A stretch of DNA of 64,000 nucleotides from Bacillota bacterium (GTDB lineage: Bacteria; Bacillota; Clostridia; Oscillospirales; Ruminococcaceae), in NCBI GenBank assembly GCA_023418925.1, contig JAEZYS010000025.1:3946-67945 (forward strand), read 5' to 3'. Each line of letters opens with the position of its first letter. Within the stretch, counting starts at the first letter, position 1. Of the stretch, positions 6,992 to 15,241 are shown one piece after another. The notes beneath the pieces are model-generated. The model was not told the DNA's origin and made no database searches. It saw nothing but the letters and a program-made list of their open reading frames with translations. The position numbers and the translations under genes are program-made.

Positions 6992-9163
6992 ATGTTAAAG
7001 ATACTTAAAGGCCTGAAAGAATCTATTTTATCAATTATAGCGATTTTTCTATTACTTATTGTTCAGGCAACATGTGAACTTGCTCTCCCGCATTATACAT
7101 CAAAAATTGTTGATATTGGTATACAGCAGTCGGGTATAGAAAATTCTGTTCCATTACGTATACCAACAGTTGAAATGGAAAAGGTTATGTTGTTCATGGA
7201 TGAAAGTGGATATACTGCTGTTCAGAGGTACTATAACGAAAGTGAGGGCGCTTACACTCTGAATGATACCTCAGATAATGTAATAAGTGAACTGGATAAT
7301 ATTTTTGCACTTCCGGAGACAATTGTGTTTTCAATTGGAAAGATGTCACCTGATACAGTAAAGAACAATTTTGACGGGCATATTGAAGATAGCAGTGCAA
7401 TATATGATTATCTTAAAGCTATGCCGGAGGAACAAAGAAAACAGGCTGTTGAAGAAATAGAATTACAGTTTTCAGGAATGAGCAGTATTGTAATAAGGCA
7501 GATGTCGGCACAATATCTAAAATCCGTATATCAGGAATCAGGTGTAAATATTAACACAATCCAGTTCGGATACCTGAGGGGAAAAGCTGTTGTAATGATT
7601 TTATATGTAATTGTAATGACTGCTGCAAGTGTAATGGTAGCTTTTCTTTCTGCAAGGACAGCTGCTTTGTTCGGAATGAAACTTCGTTCAATGACGTTCA
7701 GGAAAGTAGTATCCTTTTCAAATGCTGAAATGGACAAGTTTTCGACAGCTTCGCTTATAACAAGAAGTACGAATGATATTCAACAGGTTCAGATGGTAAT
7801 TGTAATGCTGCTTAGAATGGTTATATATGCACCAATTCTTGGCATTGGAGGACTAATAAAGGTAAACAGTACAAAAACAGGTCTTGGCTGGATTATAGGA
7901 GTAGCTCTCGGAGCAGTTCTTGCAGTTGTAATCATTCTTATAACTGTAGCTATGCCGAAGTTCAAACGTATGCAGATACTTGTAGATAAACTTAATCTTG
8001 TAACAAGAGAAATCCTGACAGGGCTTCCTGTTATAAGAGCATTCAGCAGGGAAAAACATGAGGAACAGAGATTCAATACAGCAAACATGGAACTAATGAA
8101 AACACAGCTTTTTACCAACAGGGCAATGACGTTTATGTTCCCGACGATGATGCTCATAATGAATAGTATATCCGTTATTATTCTTTGGGTAGGGGGATAC
8201 GGTATAGACGCAGGAAATCTTCAGGTAGGTGATATGGTTGCTTTTATAACCTATACAATGCAGATTATAATGTCCTTCCTTATGATTACAATGGTATCAA
8301 TAATGCTTCCGAGAGCGGCTGTTTCTGCAAAGCGTATCAACGAAGTTCTGGAATCTGATATTTCTGTAAAGGACAGAAATATTACATCTTCACTTAAAAA
8401 TGTAAGAGGTGAAATTGTTTTTAATAATGTAGATTTCAGATATAACGGTGCAGATGAAAATGTACTGAACAATATTTCTTTTACTGCAATGCCAGGTGAG
8501 ATAACAGCTATTATAGGAAGTACAGGTTGTGGAAAGTCAACACTTATAAACCTTATTCCTAGATTTTTTGATGTTACAGATGGGAAAATTACTATTGATG
8601 GAGTTGATATAAGGGATATAAGTCAGCACCAATTAAGAGAAATGATAGGTTTTGTTCCACAAAAAGCTGTTTTGTTTTCAGGAACAATTGCATCTAATCT
8701 CAGATTTGGAAACCAGAATGCACAACAATCTGAACTTCAAGATGCAGCAGAGATTGCACAGTCAATTGATTTTATTGAAGAAAAACCTGATAAATATGAA
8801 AGCCATGTTTCTCAGGGCGGAACGAACGTATCAGGCGGACAAAAGCAAAGATTGTCCATTGCTAGAGCAATTGTCAAAAGGCCAAAGATATTTATTTTTG
8901 ATGATAGCTTTTCTGCTCTCGATTATAAGACTGATGTAAAGCTTAGAAAAGCTATTAAAGAAAAGGTCGGTTTCAGCACTATAATAATAGTTGCACAGAG
9001 AGTAAGCACTATAATGAATGCAGATCAGATTATTGTACTAGATGACGGTGAAATAGCAGGAATAGGAACGCATAAAGAACTTATGGAATCTTGTAATGTA
9101 TATCAGCAGATTGCTATTTCACAGCTTTCTGAATCAGAACTTAATAAGGGAAGAGGGGAATAG
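6992..9163 (+). CDS. ABC exporter half-transporter 1 (heterodimer, degenerate ATPase site)
   Basis: A 723-residue membrane-domain/ATPase fusion. The first helix is followed by an extracytoplasmic insert of about 150 residues before the second, a feature known for BmrD-like subunits. The nucleotide-binding domain has Walker A GSTGCGKST, signature VSGGQKQRLSIARA and Walker B FIFDD, in which Asp replaces the catalytic Glu, so this half contributes the degenerate site of a heterodimer. ATG 6992 is chosen over the ATG at 6929 because GGAGGA lies just before it and the N-terminal alignment starts there. The partner gene begins one base after the stop. Known relatives (LmrCD, BmrCD, TM287/288) export drugs or lipids; the substrate here is unknown. 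Confidence 0.9.
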   Translation: MLKILKGLKESILSIIAIFLLLIVQATCELALPHYTSKIVDIGIQQSGIENSVPLRIPTVEMEKVMLFMDESGYTAVQRYYNESEGAYTLNDTSDNVISELDNIFALPETIVFSIGKMSPDTVKNNFDGHIEDSSAIYDYLKAMPEEQRKQAVEEIELQFSGMSSIVIRQMSAQYLKSVYQESGVNINTIQFGYLRGKAVVMILYVIVMTAASVMVAFLSARTAALFGMKLRSMTFRKVVSFSNAEMDKFSTASLITRSTNDIQQVQMVIVMLLRMVIYAPILGIGGLIKVNSTKTGLGWIIGVALGAVLAVVIILITVAMPKFKRMQILVDKLNLVTREILTGLPVIRAFSREKHEEQRFNTANMELMKTQLFTNRAMTFMFPTMMLIMNSISVIILWVGGYGIDAGNLQVGDMVAFITYTMQIIMSFLMITMVSIMLPRAAVSAKRINEVLESDISVKDRNITSSLKNVRGEIVFNNVDFRYNGADENVLNNISFTAMPGEITAIIGSTGCGKSTLINLIPRFFDVTDGKITIDGVDIRDISQHQLREMIGFVPQKAVLFSGTIASNLRFGNQNAQQSELQDAAEIAQSIDFIEEKPDKYESHVSQGGTNVSGGQKQRLSIARAIVKRPKIFIFDDSFSALDYKTDVKLRKAIKEKVGFSTIIIVAQRVSTIMNADQIIVLDDGEIAGIGTHKELMESCNVYQQIAISQLSESELNKGRGE

Positions 9164-9164
9164 A

Positions 9165-10985
9165 ATGAGTGCATCAAGGCCAGCAAGGCCTGAACAAATG
9201 GGCGCAGTTGAAAAGGCAAAAGATTTCAAAGGATCAATAAGAAAGCTTGTAAAATATATTTCAAAGTATAAAGCGTCACTTTTACTTGTATTCATCTTTG
9301 CCGTATTAAGTACTATCTTTTCAATTGCCGGGCCTAAAACCGCAAGCTTGATAACAACGGAGTTGTTTGAGGGTATAACAGAAAAAATTAAAGGCACAGG
9401 TGGAATAGATTTTGTTTATATCACAAGGATTGCTATTATTGTACTCGGACTTTATGTAGCAAGTTCAGTATTTTCATTTATACAGGGTTGGTTGATGACT
9501 GGAATATCTCAGAAAGTTGCTTTTAGTATGAGAAAAGAACTTTCTGAAAAAATAAACAGAATGCCAATGAAATACTTTGAGAGCAGAACATATGGCGAAG
9601 TGCTTTCAAGAGTTACAAACGATGTTGATACTCTAGGAATGAGCCTTAACCAGAGTGTTTCTCAGCTTATTACTTCTGTTACTACTATTATAGGAATTAT
9701 AATTATAATGCTTTCTATAAGTCCTGTTATGACATTCATTGCTTTTGTGATTCTCCCTGTTTCGGGTGGACTTATTGCATTAATAGTAAAGTTTTCTCAA
9801 AAATATTTTAAACAGCAACAGGAGTATCTTGGGCATGTCAACGGTCAGGTTGAAGAGGTATACGGAGGCCATGTTGTTGTAAAGGCTTTCAACCGTGAAG
9901 ATAAATTCATTGAGGAGTTTGATTCTACAAATAAAGTCTTGTTCAGGTCAGCATGGAAGTCACAGTTTCTTTCTGGAATGATGCAGCCTGTAATGACGTT
10001 TATAGGAAATCTCGGATATGTTGCTGTGGCAATTTCAGGAGCATGGCTTGCTATCAGAGGTGTCATTACAGTCGGAGATATACAGGCATTTATCCAGTAT
10101 GTCCGCCAGTTTACACAGCCTATTTCTCAGCTTGCACAGGTATCAAATATGCTTCAGTCAGCAGCTGCAGCGGGAGAAAGAGTGTTTGATTTTCTTGAAG
10201 AGGATGAAGAGGATCAGACAGTTGAAAATCCAGAAGACATTTCTGCCTTAAAGGGTAACGTTGAATTTAGAGATGTTCATTTCGGGTATTCACCCGAAAA
10301 AATTATTGTGAATGATTTCAGTGCTACTGTTAAACAGGGGCAGACGGTTGCAATTGTAGGTCCTACGGGTGCAGGGAAAACCACAATGGTAAAGCTTCTT
10401 ATGAGGTTTTACGATGTAAACAGTGGCAGTATCCTCATAGACGGCAAAGATATAAAAAGCTTCAACAGAAGTGAACTCAGAGAAGCGTTTGGAATGGTTT
10501 TGCAGGACACATGGCTGTTTAAGGGTACAATAATGGAGAATATCCGTTACGGCAGACTTAATGCAACTGACGAAGAGGTTAAAGAAGCAGCTAAGGCAGC
10601 TCATGCAGACCATTTTATAAGAACTCTTCCAGGGGGTTATCAGATGGAACTGAATGAGGAAGCAAGCAATGTTTCACAGGGGCAGAAACAACTGCTTACA
10701 ATTGCAAGGGCAATTCTTGCAGATAATAAGATTATGATACTTGACGAGGCGACAAGTTCTGTTGATACACGAACAGAGGGGCGGATCCAGAAAGCAATGA
10801 ACAACCTTATGAAAGGCAGAACAAGTTTTGTAATTGCACATAGACTTTCTACAATCAAGGATGCTAATCTTATTCTTGTAATGAAGGATGGGGATATTGT
10901 AGAGCAGGGAACACATGAGGAACTTCTTGAAGCAAACGGATTTTATGCAGACTTGTATAATTCACAGTTTGATAAAGTATCATAA
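9165..10985 (+). CDS. ABC exporter half-transporter 2 (heterodimer, canonical catalytic Glu)
   Basis: A 606-residue half-transporter with six predicted helices (about 40-330) and a C-terminal ATPase. Walker A is GPTGAGKTT, Walker B is MILDEATSS with the catalytic Glu, and the signature is the variant VSQGQKQLLTIARA, typical of TM288/YheH-like subunits. Together with the preceding gene it makes one active and one degenerate ATP site. The start ATG 9165 follows AGAGGGGAA and lies one base after the upstream stop, indicating translational coupling. A strong terminator follows directly. Confidence 0.92.
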   Translation: MSASRPARPEQMGAVEKAKDFKGSIRKLVKYISKYKASLLLVFIFAVLSTIFSIAGPKTASLITTELFEGITEKIKGTGGIDFVYITRIAIIVLGLYVASSVFSFIQGWLMTGISQKVAFSMRKELSEKINRMPMKYFESRTYGEVLSRVTNDVDTLGMSLNQSVSQLITSVTTIIGIIIIMLSISPVMTFIAFVILPVSGGLIALIVKFSQKYFKQQQEYLGHVNGQVEEVYGGHVVVKAFNREDKFIEEFDSTNKVLFRSAWKSQFLSGMMQPVMTFIGNLGYVAVAISGAWLAIRGVITVGDIQAFIQYVRQFTQPISQLAQVSNMLQSAAAAGERVFDFLEEDEEDQTVENPEDISALKGNVEFRDVHFGYSPEKIIVNDFSATVKQGQTVAIVGPTGAGKTTMVKLLMRFYDVNSGSILIDGKDIKSFNRSELREAFGMVLQDTWLFKGTIMENIRYGRLNATDEEVKEAAKAAHADHFIRTLPGGYQMELNEEASNVSQGQKQLLTIARAILADNKIMILDEATSSVDTRTEGRIQKAMNNLMKGRTSFVIAHRLSTIKDANLILVMKDGDIVEQGTHEELLEANGFYADLYNSQFDKVS

Positions 10986-10987
10986 AG

Positions 10988-11025
10988 AAATAAGGCTATT
11001 GCAAGTGAATGCAATAGCCTTATTT
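10988..11025. terminator. Bidirectional terminator after the ABC exporter
   Basis: A 16-bp stem AAATAAGGCTATTGCA / TGCAATAGCCTTATTT with a 6-base loop. It can serve the exporter genes on plus and the microprotein gene at 11072-11140 on minus. Confidence 0.85.
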
Positions 11026-11071
11026 ATATATGTTATGTCAGTTGCAGAAAAATATCTGCCCAATGTACAAT

Positions 11072-11140
11072 TTAGTAGCAGTTGTTGTTATTGTTGTTGT
11101 TGAAACAATTCATAAGGAATGTGATGAAATCAAAACACAT
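11072..11140 (-). CDS. Asn-rich, Cys-containing 22-residue microprotein
   Basis: A short gene below normal ORF cutoffs. The peptide is MCFDFITFLMNCF, seven consecutive Asn, then CY, giving Cys at 2, 12 and 21. Support for expression is unusually good: GGAGGT (11150-11155) lies nine bases before ATG 11140, a consensus promoter lies upstream (TTGTTT, 17 bases, TATAAT) and a hairpin terminator lies downstream at 10988-11025. I do not recognise the family. Options are a secreted or membrane-associated peptide, a leader peptide, or a spurious ORF over a GTT/AAC triplet repeat. The convergent ABC exporter and the upstream MATE/amidohydrolase genes may be coincidental. Confidence 0.5.
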   Translation of the reverse strand: MCFDFITFLMNCFNNNNNNNCY

Positions 11141-11200
11141 AATTTTTGTACCTCCAATTTATTTCCGATATAGTTACAAAGTGGTTACCGGATTGATTAC

Positions 11201-11229
11201 ATTATAACAAATTGGTAACAAAAAAACAA
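11201..11229 (-). promoter_or_regulatory. Promoter of the Asn-rich microprotein with GTTACC/GGTAAC inverted repeat
   Basis: Minus strand: TTGTTT (11224-11229), 17-base spacer, TATAAT (11201-11206). GTTACC upstream and GGTAAC downstream of the -10 region form a spaced inverted repeat, a possible operator. The -35 box sits inside the T-run of the preceding terminator. Confidence 0.6.
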
Positions 11230-11260
11230 GCTGTAAGTAATGGTACAATCACTTACAGCT
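11229..11260 (-). terminator. Terminator of the amidohydrolase/MATE operon
   Basis: Stem AGCTGTAAGT / ACTTACAGCT with a 12-base loop, followed on the minus strand by TTGTTTTTTT. It begins six bases after the amidohydrolase stop. Confidence 0.8.
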
Positions 11261-11265
11261 ATATG

Positions 11266-12051
11266 TCAGTTTAATTTAAATAATTTTTCAGCATTTTTAT
11301 GAAGAATTTGCTGCTTTTCTTCTTCAGTTAAAGGAATTCTTGCAAACATCTTAAGCTCGTCCGATGCATTCCACATAGGAAAATCCGTTCCGAAAAGAAC
11401 CCTGTCAACACCATATGCCTTGATAAGCTCTGCGGCTTTTTCAGGAGAAAGAGCATAAAGAGAACTTGATGTATCAACCCAAATTCTTTTCTTTGAAAGC
11501 ACTTCTGCTGCATGTTCCCATACTGACCAGCCACCGAAATGAGCACCAATAACGTCAAGCTTCGGGAAATCATCTATTACTCTTGCCATTCTTTCAGGTC
11601 TTGACCATTCATATCTATAATCACCTGTATGAACAAGAATAGGAAGTCTGCCTTCAATGCATTCGTAAATCTTATATGCTTTTTCGCAATCAATTTCAAA
11701 GTGTTGAAAATCTGGATGAATTTTTACACCCTTTAATCCCATAGAAATGGCTCTGTCTATTTCTCCCGGGATATCATCAAAGTCAGGATGAATTGTTGCA
11801 AACCCTATAAGCCTGTCAGGATGTTTGCTAACTGATTCAACAATAAAGTTGTTTATTGCAGTAACCTGTGCGGCAGTTGTTGCAACGGATTGAACTACAA
11901 ACTTATCAACTCCTGCTTTATCACCAATTTTAAGGAGAGTAGAAAGCTTTCCATCGTAGGACATATTCAGATCATAGAAACCTCCAATGCCTTCAACAGC
12001 TTTTTCAGCAATTTTTTCCGGAAAGATATGAGCATGGGTATCGATAATCAT
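11266..12051 (-). CDS. Metal-dependent amidohydrolase family protein (TIM barrel)
   Basis: A 261-residue protein of the amidohydrolase_2 type. It opens MIIDTHAHIFPEK with the HxH metal motif (H6, H8), then GVKIHPDFQH, ILVHTGD with a metal-ligand His, GAHFGG, and the late FGTDFPMW with the catalytic or metal-binding Asp. Relatives hydrolyse or decarboxylate cyclic and aromatic substrates, but many are uncharacterised and the substrate here cannot be named. It is cotranscribed with the MATE transporter, 20 bases downstream of it. Transport and degradation of one compound is possible but only inferred. Confidence 0.85.
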   Translation of the reverse strand: MIIDTHAHIFPEKIAEKAVEGIGGFYDLNMSYDGKLSTLLKIGDKAGVDKFVVQSVATTAAQVTAINNFIVESVSKHPDRLIGFATIHPDFDDIPGEIDRAISMGLKGVKIHPDFQHFEIDCEKAYKIYECIEGRLPILVHTGDYRYEWSRPERMARVIDDFPKLDVIGAHFGGWSVWEHAAEVLSKKRIWVDTSSSLYALSPEKAAELIKAYGVDRVLFGTDFPMWNASDELKMFARIPLTEEEKQQILHKNAEKLFKLN

Positions 12052-12071
12052 TTTATTTTATTTTCCTTTCA

Positions 12072-13406
12072 TCATGTAAGTGCTTGACTTTTCCAATATC
12101 CTTTTTTATAAAGAACATAAGATATTGCAGAAGATATAATCCAACCAATCGGCCATGCAAGGCTAATGCCTGTAAAACCAAGGAATGGTGTCAGAATATA
12201 AGCAAGTACAACTCTTAGCAAAAGGTCACTGAATGTAGTAAACATAAATGCACGCATTGCACCGCCACCCCTCAGTACACTATCTGATATAAGCTTTACT
12301 GATAGAACTGCATAAAGCGGACAGCAATATTGTATAAACTGACTTCCGACAGCAAGAACTTCAGGTGTTTTTTCCTTTGAGAACAAGCCAACAAAAAAGC
12401 CTGGGAAAAAGAAATACAGAATTACAAACGGTATACAGAAAAGAAGTTCAAGCTTCATTGCAGCCTTATAGCCCTGAGTGACACGCTCTGGTTTGTTGGC
12501 ACCTATATTCTGTGCTGTGAATGATGAGGTTGCAGTTGCTATAACTCCGATGCAGTTTACAGCAAATGTGTTAAGCTTGATAGCAGATCCAAATCCAGCT
12601 ATTGTAGCATATCCCATTCTGTTTATAATTTTTTGAATGAAAAGTCCGCCCACAGATACAAAGCAGCTCTGTATTATACTAGGAACAGCAATCAGGCTGA
12701 TTGTTTTAAGCGCTTTCCATGTGAAAACCGGAATATGATGATTGAGTTTCATGCCTCTCAGACGCCTGAACAGTGTAATTACTGAAAGTACACATGAAAT
12801 ACCCTGTGCTATAAAGGTTGCCCATGCAATTCCCGGAACACCCATACCAAATGCTGTTACAAATACAATGTTAAGAACAACATTGCCGACAGAAGAGGCA
12901 ATCAGGAAATAAAGTGGAGTTTTTGAATCTCCAAGTGCTGTGAAAATACCTGTGCATATATTATATATAAACAAGAAGGAGAATCCTGCTATATATATTG
13001 CAAGATATGCTGATGAATCAGCAAAAATATTTTCAGGTGTTTCAAGTGCTTTTAACAGAGGATTACATATAATAAGACCTATTATTGTAATAATTACTGA
13101 AAAAACAACTGATGATATAAGAGCAGATGAAACAGCATTTTTCATCTTTGCAAATTTTTTCGCACCGAAGTACTGTGAAATTACAACAGCACAGCCCGCA
13201 TTTGACCCGTTTGCAAAGCTCATGAAAATCATGGTAATCTGATACGACGCGCTTACAGCTGAAAGTGCATTGTCATCTATAAATTGTCCTGCAATGATAC
13301 TGTCACAAACGTTGTACATCTGCTGAAAAATAATACTGATAACCATTGGAAGTGCAAATTTCCACAATACTTTTTCAGGAGGATCTTTTGTTAAGTCCGT
13401 AATCAA
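12072..13406 (-). CDS. MATE-family efflux transporter
   Basis: A 444-residue membrane protein with about 12 hydrophobic segments. It opens with KVLWKFALPMVISIIFQQMYNVCDSIIAGQFI, the usual MATE N-terminus, and the second half repeats the pattern (TISLIAVPSIIQSCFVSVGG). MATE proteins export cationic drugs or metabolites in exchange for Na+ or H+. It is the first gene of a two-gene minus-strand operon with an amidohydrolase. A promoter lies 50-80 bases upstream. Confidence 0.92.
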   Translation of the reverse strand: MITDLTKDPPEKVLWKFALPMVISIIFQQMYNVCDSIIAGQFIDDNALSAVSASYQITMIFMSFANGSNAGCAVVISQYFGAKKFAKMKNAVSSALISSVVFSVIITIIGLIICNPLLKALETPENIFADSSAYLAIYIAGFSFLFIYNICTGIFTALGDSKTPLYFLIASSVGNVVLNIVFVTAFGMGVPGIAWATFIAQGISCVLSVITLFRRLRGMKLNHHIPVFTWKALKTISLIAVPSIIQSCFVSVGGLFIQKIINRMGYATIAGFGSAIKLNTFAVNCIGVIATATSSFTAQNIGANKPERVTQGYKAAMKLELLFCIPFVILYFFFPGFFVGLFSKEKTPEVLAVGSQFIQYCCPLYAVLSVKLISDSVLRGGGAMRAFMFTTFSDLLLRVVLAYILTPFLGFTGISLAWPIGWIISSAISYVLYKKGYWKSQALT

Positions 13407-13456
13407 ATAACCACCCTTTTCTAGTACATAAATTTTTATTAATAGTACACTAAATT

Positions 13457-13485
13457 ATTATAATACATTTATGTATATATTACAA
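13457..13485 (-). promoter_or_regulatory. Promoter of the MATE operon with internal palindrome
   Basis: Minus strand: TTGTAA (13480-13485), 17-base spacer, TATAAT (13457-13462). The spacer contains the inverted repeat ATACAT-AA-ATGTAT, a candidate repressor site. A direct repeat TGTACTA lies downstream. Confidence 0.6.
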
Positions 13486-13527
13486 TTACGAAAGTGACAA
13501 AATAGGATATCATGTAACAGCGGTTAT

Positions 13528-13556
13528 TTGACAAATACTAATATAGTCTATATAAT
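13528..13556 (+). promoter_or_regulatory. Vegetative promoter of the DUF1294 gene
   Basis: TTGACA (13528-13533), exactly 17 bases, TATAAT (13551-13556): a perfect sigma-A consensus. The TTG start of the gene lies 31 bases further on. Confidence 0.85.
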
Positions 13557-13587
13557 TATAACAGATTTTGAAAGGGAAGTGCCATAA

Positions 13588-13911
13588 TTGGGGAATTTAC
13601 TTGCGGATAAAAAGTTGTTGGAAATACTTTTTATATTGTTGTTTTATGTGATAATAATAAATGCAGCAGGCTTTATTCTAGCTGCTGCAGATAAATCAAA
13701 GGCTATAAAGGGGAAACGGAGAGTTTCTGAAAAGTCATTGTTTCTTGCTGCTGGCTTTGGCGGAGCAGTCGGAATGTACATATCAATGCTTATATTCAGG
13801 CATAAAACAAAACATAAGAGGTTTATGATTGGTATACCTCTTATTATTATTGTTCATATAGTTATAATAGTAGCGTTATACAGGTATTTCCTTTTGCCAG
13901 CGGGTCAGTAA
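13588..13911 (+). CDS. DUF1294 small membrane protein
   Basis: A 107-residue protein with three hydrophobic segments (about 10-32, 50-72 and 82-102). The block AADKSKAIKGKRRVSEKSLFLAAGFGGAVGMYISMLIFRHKTKHKRF is characteristic of DUF1294, a family of unknown function. Translation starts at TTG 13588 behind GAAAGGGAAGTG. A perfect consensus promoter suggests high transcription. The 3' end overlaps the convergent gene at 13862-14401 by 50 bases. Confidence 0.85.
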   Translation: MGNLLADKKLLEILFILLFYVIIINAAGFILAAADKSKAIKGKRRVSEKSLFLAAGFGGAVGMYISMLIFRHKTKHKRFMIGIPLIIIVHIVIIVALYRYFLLPAGQ

Positions 13912-14401
13912 AAAGGCTTCCTTGGGGTGGATAAACTGTAAAAATAAAAAACATAATAGTAATTAAGAATATAATTGTGATGCCTTTCTTGTTGGATGAA
14001 TTTTCATTTGGTATTTCAGATAACCCGAAAATGTACATAAGTACATTGCTTATTACAAAAATAATAATATCAGCAAATAAAAAATTTCTGCCTGCAATAG
14101 CTGTGTATGTATAGAACATTGCAAGAAGCGAGAGTATTCCAAGAATAACGGCAAAAGCTTTTACTGTGAAAAAACCTGTATATTTATTTCCAATAATATA
14201 GTATTCCACTACAGCATATAATATAAAAGGGATGAACAGTAGTTTGAGGTGTTCCCAAACGCTTTCATTAATAGGTGCAAACAAAGCGATAATGTCGTTG
14301 CAGCCAGACCATTTATAGACAAAATGCAGAACTGTACCTGCAATTAATCCGAAAACCAGACCAACAGTCTCGGCAATAACAAGTTTTTTCAAAATAATCA
14401 T
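13862..14401 (-). CDS. DUF6512-like membrane protein
   Basis: A 179-residue membrane protein with about five to six hydrophobic helices. The motif APINESVWEHLKLLFIPF after the first helix is typical of the DUF6512 family, whose function is unknown. ATG 14401 follows an AGAAAGGAT-type site. Its last 16 codons overlap the 3' end of the DUF1294 gene tail to tail with no terminator between. The C-terminal tail after FTDPLAKG may be an extension from a lost stop codon. Confidence 0.75.
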   Translation of the reverse strand: MIILKKLVIAETVGLVFGLIAGTVLHFVYKWSGCNDIIALFAPINESVWEHLKLLFIPFILYAVVEYYIIGNKYTGFFTVKAFAVILGILSLLAMFYTYTAIAGRNFLFADIIIFVISNVLMYIFGLSEIPNENSSNKKGITIIFLITIMFFIFTVYPPQGSLFTDPLAKGNTCITLLL

Positions 14402-14578
14402 CCTTTCTGAATTCTTATAATCTTTAGCAATTCAGGACAGCGTTCCGAGGAAATAAAACCTTACCTCATATCAGTATATGTTTTATACTATATAAAATGT
14501 TAATAATACTGCTGCATAATAAAATTTCTGATAAATGGCTCAAAGCTTTTAAAATATAAATCTTTTTTGTGAAATTGC

Positions 14579-14606
14579 TTGCAATTTATTTTTTATGTGG
14601 TATACT
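14579..14606 (+). promoter_or_regulatory. Promoter of the rimP-nusA-infB operon
   Basis: TTGCAA (14579-14584), 16 bases, then TGG-TATACT (14601-14606), an extended -10 element. It lies about 90 bases before rimP. Confidence 0.65.
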
Positions 14607-14632
14607 TTATTGTAGTACTTAATATCTTTGGT

Positions 14633-14658
14633 AAAAGATCGGAGCAATCCGGTCTTTT
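14633..14658 (+). promoter_or_regulatory. Leader hairpin with GCAA tetraloop before rimP
   Basis: An 11-bp stem (AAAAGATCGGA / TCCGGTCTTTT, one G-U pair) closed by a GNRA tetraloop GCAA, about 20 nt into the predicted transcript and followed by a T-rich stretch. It could be an attenuator or a protein-binding leader of the nusA operon. The role is inferred. Confidence 0.55.
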
Positions 14659-14697
14659 GTGTTTGTATAAAGGTGTTTTGAAAACGGAGGTTAGTTA

Positions 14698-15195
14698 ATG
14701 GCAAATAATAAAGGCGGAAATACTGTACAGATGGCTTATGAAATTGCGAAGCCAGCTGCTGATGAACTTGGTCTTTCGCTCTGGGATGTAGCTTTTGAAA
14801 AAGAAGGTGCTTACTGGTATCTGAGGGTTCTGGTTGATAAGCCGGGTGATTCACTTTGTATGGATGACTGCGAGACGCTTTCAAGAATTCTTTCAAAAAA
14901 ACTTGATGAAAAAGATCCTATTGATCAGGGTTATATTCTTGAAGTTGGTTCGCCGGGACTTGGGCGACAGCTTAAAAGGAAAGAGCATTTTGAGGAATAT
15001 CTTGAATGTCCGGTAAGAATCAGATATATCAGGGAAACAGACGGACAGAAGGAGTTCATTGCAATAATTAAATCCTTTAACGGTGATACACTTTCGGTTC
15101 TTACTGAAGAGGGTGAAAAGGATGTTGTTCTTGCAGAAACAGCTTTTATTAAGCTTTATGATGATGAAGATCTCTTTAATGAAGATAATGAATAA
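14698..15195 (+). CDS. rimP: Ribosome maturation factor RimP
   Basis: A 165-residue RimP, normal length. Motifs DVAFEKEGAYWYLRVLVDKPG and the conserved DDCETLSRILSKKLDEKDPIDQGYILEVGSPGLGRQLKR cover the N-terminal alpha/beta domain (about 1-95), followed by the small SH3-like C-terminal domain. RimP helps assemble the 30S subunit. It opens the conserved operon with nusA, and ATG 14698 follows GGAGG. Confidence 0.95.
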   Translation: MANNKGGNTVQMAYEIAKPAADELGLSLWDVAFEKEGAYWYLRVLVDKPGDSLCMDDCETLSRILSKKLDEKDPIDQGYILEVGSPGLGRQLKRKEHFEEYLECPVRIRYIRETDGQKEFIAIIKSFNGDTLSVLTEEGEKDVVLAETAFIKLYDDEDLFNEDNE

Positions 15196-15241
15196 TAATT
15201 AATATTATGCGTAATACCGCAATTAGGAGGAGTCAGAAAAA

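Noticed and set aside
11081..11101. The GTT triplet run as a microsatellite or CRISPR-like repeat
   Set aside because: It is a single run of seven Asn codons inside a small gene; there are no spaced repeats.
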